From CAYQCE01 sp964415885 (GTDB taxonomy: Bacteria; Zixibacteria; MSB-5A5; JAABVY01; JAHJOQ01), in contig CAYQCE010000091.1 of NCBI GenBank assembly GCA_964415885.1, positions 1-6,859 on the forward strand: DNA of 6,859 bases. Direction: 5' to 3'. The translations under genes and the position numbers were made by a program. This document shows positions 5,809-6,859 of the stretch, in pieces. Within the stretch, counting starts at the first letter, position 1. The number at the start of each line of letters is the position of its first letter. The notes under the pieces were generated by a model, which had not been told where the DNA came from, did not search any database, and saw only the letters and a program-made list of their open reading frames with translations.

Positions 5809-5993
5809 GAGACTGTCCAATAAGTGCGTTTCTTCGTTTGGTCAGTTCCTGCTTGCCGCAGGCGAGTGTGAACTGACCGTTCGAAAGTCGAAGATACATA
5901 TGGTCGTGACCGAACGATCGGCAGATCACAATCCCAATTCTCATTGGGATCAGGATCTGCCGAAACCGTTTTGGTGCTTTATGAGACAACCTC
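5809..5993. repeat. Structured MITE-like repeat, copy B
   Basis: A 185-bp non-coding element related to copy A. Its ends are imperfect inverted repeats: GAGACTGTCCAATAAG (5809-5824) against GAGGTTGTCTCATAAA read from 5993 inward, 11 of the first 15 matching. TAAC flanks both sides (5805-5808, 5994-5997), a weak target-duplication candidate. Hairpins: H1 (5840-5878) is GGTCAGTTC/GAACTGACC with inner CTTGCC/GGCGAG and is 34/39 identical to H1 of copy A. H2 (5879-5915) is GTTCG/CGAAC. H3 (5919-5962) has a 9-bp stem CGGCAGATC/GATCTGCCG enclosing a perfect inner ATCCCAAT/ATTGGGAT with a TCTC loop. CGAAACC follows H3 in both copies. It may also act as the 3' end structure of the motAB transcript. 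Confidence 0.65.
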
Positions 5994-6234
5994 TAACCAC
6001 CCCCCGCTAAAGCACCTAACTGGATACGAATCATCCTTTTTTGGGAACTTCGGGTCTGCTTACTCGTTAACAACATAGTAATTATGGTTCCAATTAGGGA
6101 TTTTTTCTCTTGCGTTAGAAGCGATCGAGATAGTAATAAGACTGAGGGCGACAATCGTGCGGTCCGGCACATTCAAGCCGGATTGAGCGGAGAAGCTTGA
6201 AAACACTAAACCTGTTATTGTAGGTGCAATCAGT
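5994..6234. other. Intergenic leader region before the Rrf2 regulator
   Basis: AT-rich and non-coding. A promoter candidate is TTGCGT (6110-6115), 18 nt, TAATAA (6134-6139), giving a leader of about 90 nt. A stem-loop TCCGGC/GCCGGA with an 8-nt loop lies at 6163-6182, lengthened by two G-T pairs. A weak 4-bp hairpin with six Ts at 6022-6042 could stop motAB transcription but is too small to call. Confidence 0.4.
6210..6225 (+). promoter_or_regulatory. Short inverted repeat over the Rrf2 ribosome binding site
   Basis: ACCT, 8 nt, AGGT, with the right half inside the Shine-Dalgarno AGGTG (6222-6226), which sits 8 nt before the ATG. Rrf2 regulators usually bind dyads near their own promoters, so this could be an operator half-site pair. 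Alternatively it could be an RNA hairpin masking the ribosome site. Four-base arms are short, so chance is a real possibility. Confidence 0.25.
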
Positions 6235-6684
6235 ATGCATATTTCACGTAAGTCGGATTATGCTCTTAGAGCGTTGAATTTCATCGCCAATCAGAAGCCG
6301 GGCAAGAAGAGCTCAATAACGGAGATCGCCGAGGCCGAGAGCATCCCGAGAGATTTTCTCGCCAAGATTCTCAAGGAGCTCACCCGCTCTGGCCTGTTGA
6401 AGTCATATCAGGGAGTGACAGGGGGATACCAGCTCGCTCGTCCCAAGGAGGATATCACATTCCTCAATGTTATCGAGTCGATGGAGGGGCCGTTGCAGGT
6501 CAATCTGTGCGCGGGCTCGAAGAATGACTGCGGATGCGAGAGATTCGAGGGCTGCGAGATGAAGCAGTTCTGGGACAGAGTTCAGCAGAATCTCGTGGAG
6601 ACTCTTTCCTCTATACATTTTGGCGATTCGAGGCTGCGCTACTCGCAAGAGCATTCGGTACAGGTGACCGAAGAGACGAGTTAG
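6235..6684 (+). CDS. Rrf2 family transcriptional regulator with iron-sulfur cysteine cluster
   Basis: A 149-residue protein of typical Rrf2 length. The N-terminus MHISRKSDYALRALNFIA is the family signature. It is followed by a winged helix-turn-helix (about 26-70: ITEIAEAESIPRDFLAKILKEL, then SGLLKSYQGVTGGYQLARP). A loop then carries C92, C99, C101 and C107 (LCAGSKNDCGCERFEGC) and ends in MKQFW. In IscR, NsrR and RsrR-type members three cysteines here bind a [2Fe-2S] or [4Fe-4S] cluster, so a redox, nitric oxide or Fe-S-status sensor is likely. The four cysteines do not let me choose among them. The ATG at 6235 has AGGTG 8 nt upstream. No Fe-S assembly or cysteine genes adjoin it, so its targets are unknown beyond possible self-regulation. 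Confidence 0.93.
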   Translation: MHISRKSDYALRALNFIANQKPGKKSSITEIAEAESIPRDFLAKILKELTRSGLLKSYQGVTGGYQLARPKEDITFLNVIESMEGPLQVNLCAGSKNDCGCERFEGCEMKQFWDRVQQNLVETLSSIHFGDSRLRYSQEHSVQVTEETS

Positions 6685-6754
6685 TCGCTCAGGCCGAACC
6701 TAATCCAATATTCTATAGGCCGGTGGTCCGAGATATTGCGACTTGAGAATTAGC

Positions 6755-6783
6755 TTGTAGTTTTCTCGAGCGTGTAATATAAT
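6755..6783 (+). promoter_or_regulatory. Sigma-70 promoter for the tRNA gene
   Basis: TTGTAG (6755-6760), a 17-nt spacer, then a perfect TATAAT (6778-6783). The tRNA begins 11 nt after the -10 box, so the 5' leader would be only a few bases. Confidence 0.75.
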
Positions 6784-6793
6784 TGACCGCTGT

Positions 6794-6859
6794 GGGGCAG
6801 TAGCTCAGTTGGGAGAGCGGTACGTTCGCAACGTACAGGTCGGCGGTTCGATCCCGCTC
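6794..6859 (+). tRNA. tRNA-Ala (anticodon CGC), 3' end beyond the window
   Basis: Acceptor 5' strand GGGGCAG (6794-6800), then TA. D arm GCTC/GAGC (6803-6806, 6815-6818) with loop AGTTGGGA. Anticodon stem GTACG/CGTAC around TTCGCAA, giving anticodon CGC (6827-6829) for GCG alanine codons. Variable loop AGGTC. T arm GGCGG/CCGCT with loop TTCGATC, one G-T pair at the base. The window ends at the first base of the 3' acceptor strand, so the remaining six acceptor bases, and with them the G3-U70 alanine identity pair, cannot be checked. The GGGG start is common in alanine tRNAs. Confidence 0.9.

Noticed and set aside
5282..5989. A 235-codon open frame on the minus strand, antisense to motB and running from copy B
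   Set aside because: It lies opposite a clear motB with its OmpA motifs, its first third reads through the hairpins of copy B, and the translation shows no recognisable domain.
3762..5993. CRISPR-like array from the repeated hairpins
   Set aside because: There are only two copies about 2 kb apart with genes between them, not short regular repeats with spacers, and no cas genes are present.
6022..6042. GGAT/ATCC mini-hairpin followed by six Ts as a motAB terminator
   Set aside because: A 4-bp AT-containing stem with a 7-nt loop is too weak to call an intrinsic terminator.

Overview
The window is about 6.9 kb of moderate-GC bacterial chromosome. It comes from a Gram-negative-type organism, judging from an OmpA-type peptidoglycan-binding MotB, a membrane-anchored multihaem cytochrome c, and an Rrf2 regulator with a cysteine cluster. 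The overall flavour (GYD-domain protein, DUF819 membrane protein, c554-like cytochrome, stand-alone motAB, short structured repeats after genes) recalls uncultured lineages of the FCB group such as Zixibacteria. That placement is an impression from memory, not something the sequence proves.

Layout, left to right. A two-receiver response regulator without an output domain lies on the minus strand (1-756). After an intergenic region with a perfect 8-bp inverted repeat comes a small winged-helix protein on the plus strand (1102-1320), closed by a strong intrinsic terminator (1351-1377). Two minus-strand genes follow: a GYD-domain protein (1397-1693), and upstream of it a DUF819 integral membrane protein that appears to start at a CTG codon (1782-2951). 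A divergent promoter pair (2985-3090) separates DUF819 from a four-haem cytochrome c on the plus strand, which starts at a TTG (3167-3724). Then come a 174-bp structured repeat (copy A, 3762-3935), motA and motB (4086-5807), a second structured repeat (copy B, 5809-5993), an Rrf2 regulator (6235-6684), and a tRNA-Ala(CGC) cut off by the window end (6794-6859) with a near-consensus promoter.

Functionally this is a set of small independent transcription units, not one pathway. MotA and MotB form the ion-driven stator of the flagellar motor, and a sigma-28-like sequence lies upstream of them. The cytochrome is a probable periplasmic electron carrier. The tandem-receiver protein would feed a phosphorelay whose partners are outside the window.

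The most unusual structure is the pair of non-coding elements bracketing motAB. Each has terminal inverted repeats enclosing three internal stem-loops in the same order. The first hairpin is 34/39 identical between copies, and most of its differences fall in pairs that keep the stems. The third hairpin keeps its outer stem and architecture while the inner stem sequence is completely different. Copy A also has an exact 7-bp direct repeat at its edges, the mark of an insertion. I read these as members of a small non-autonomous mobile or dispersed structured-repeat family.
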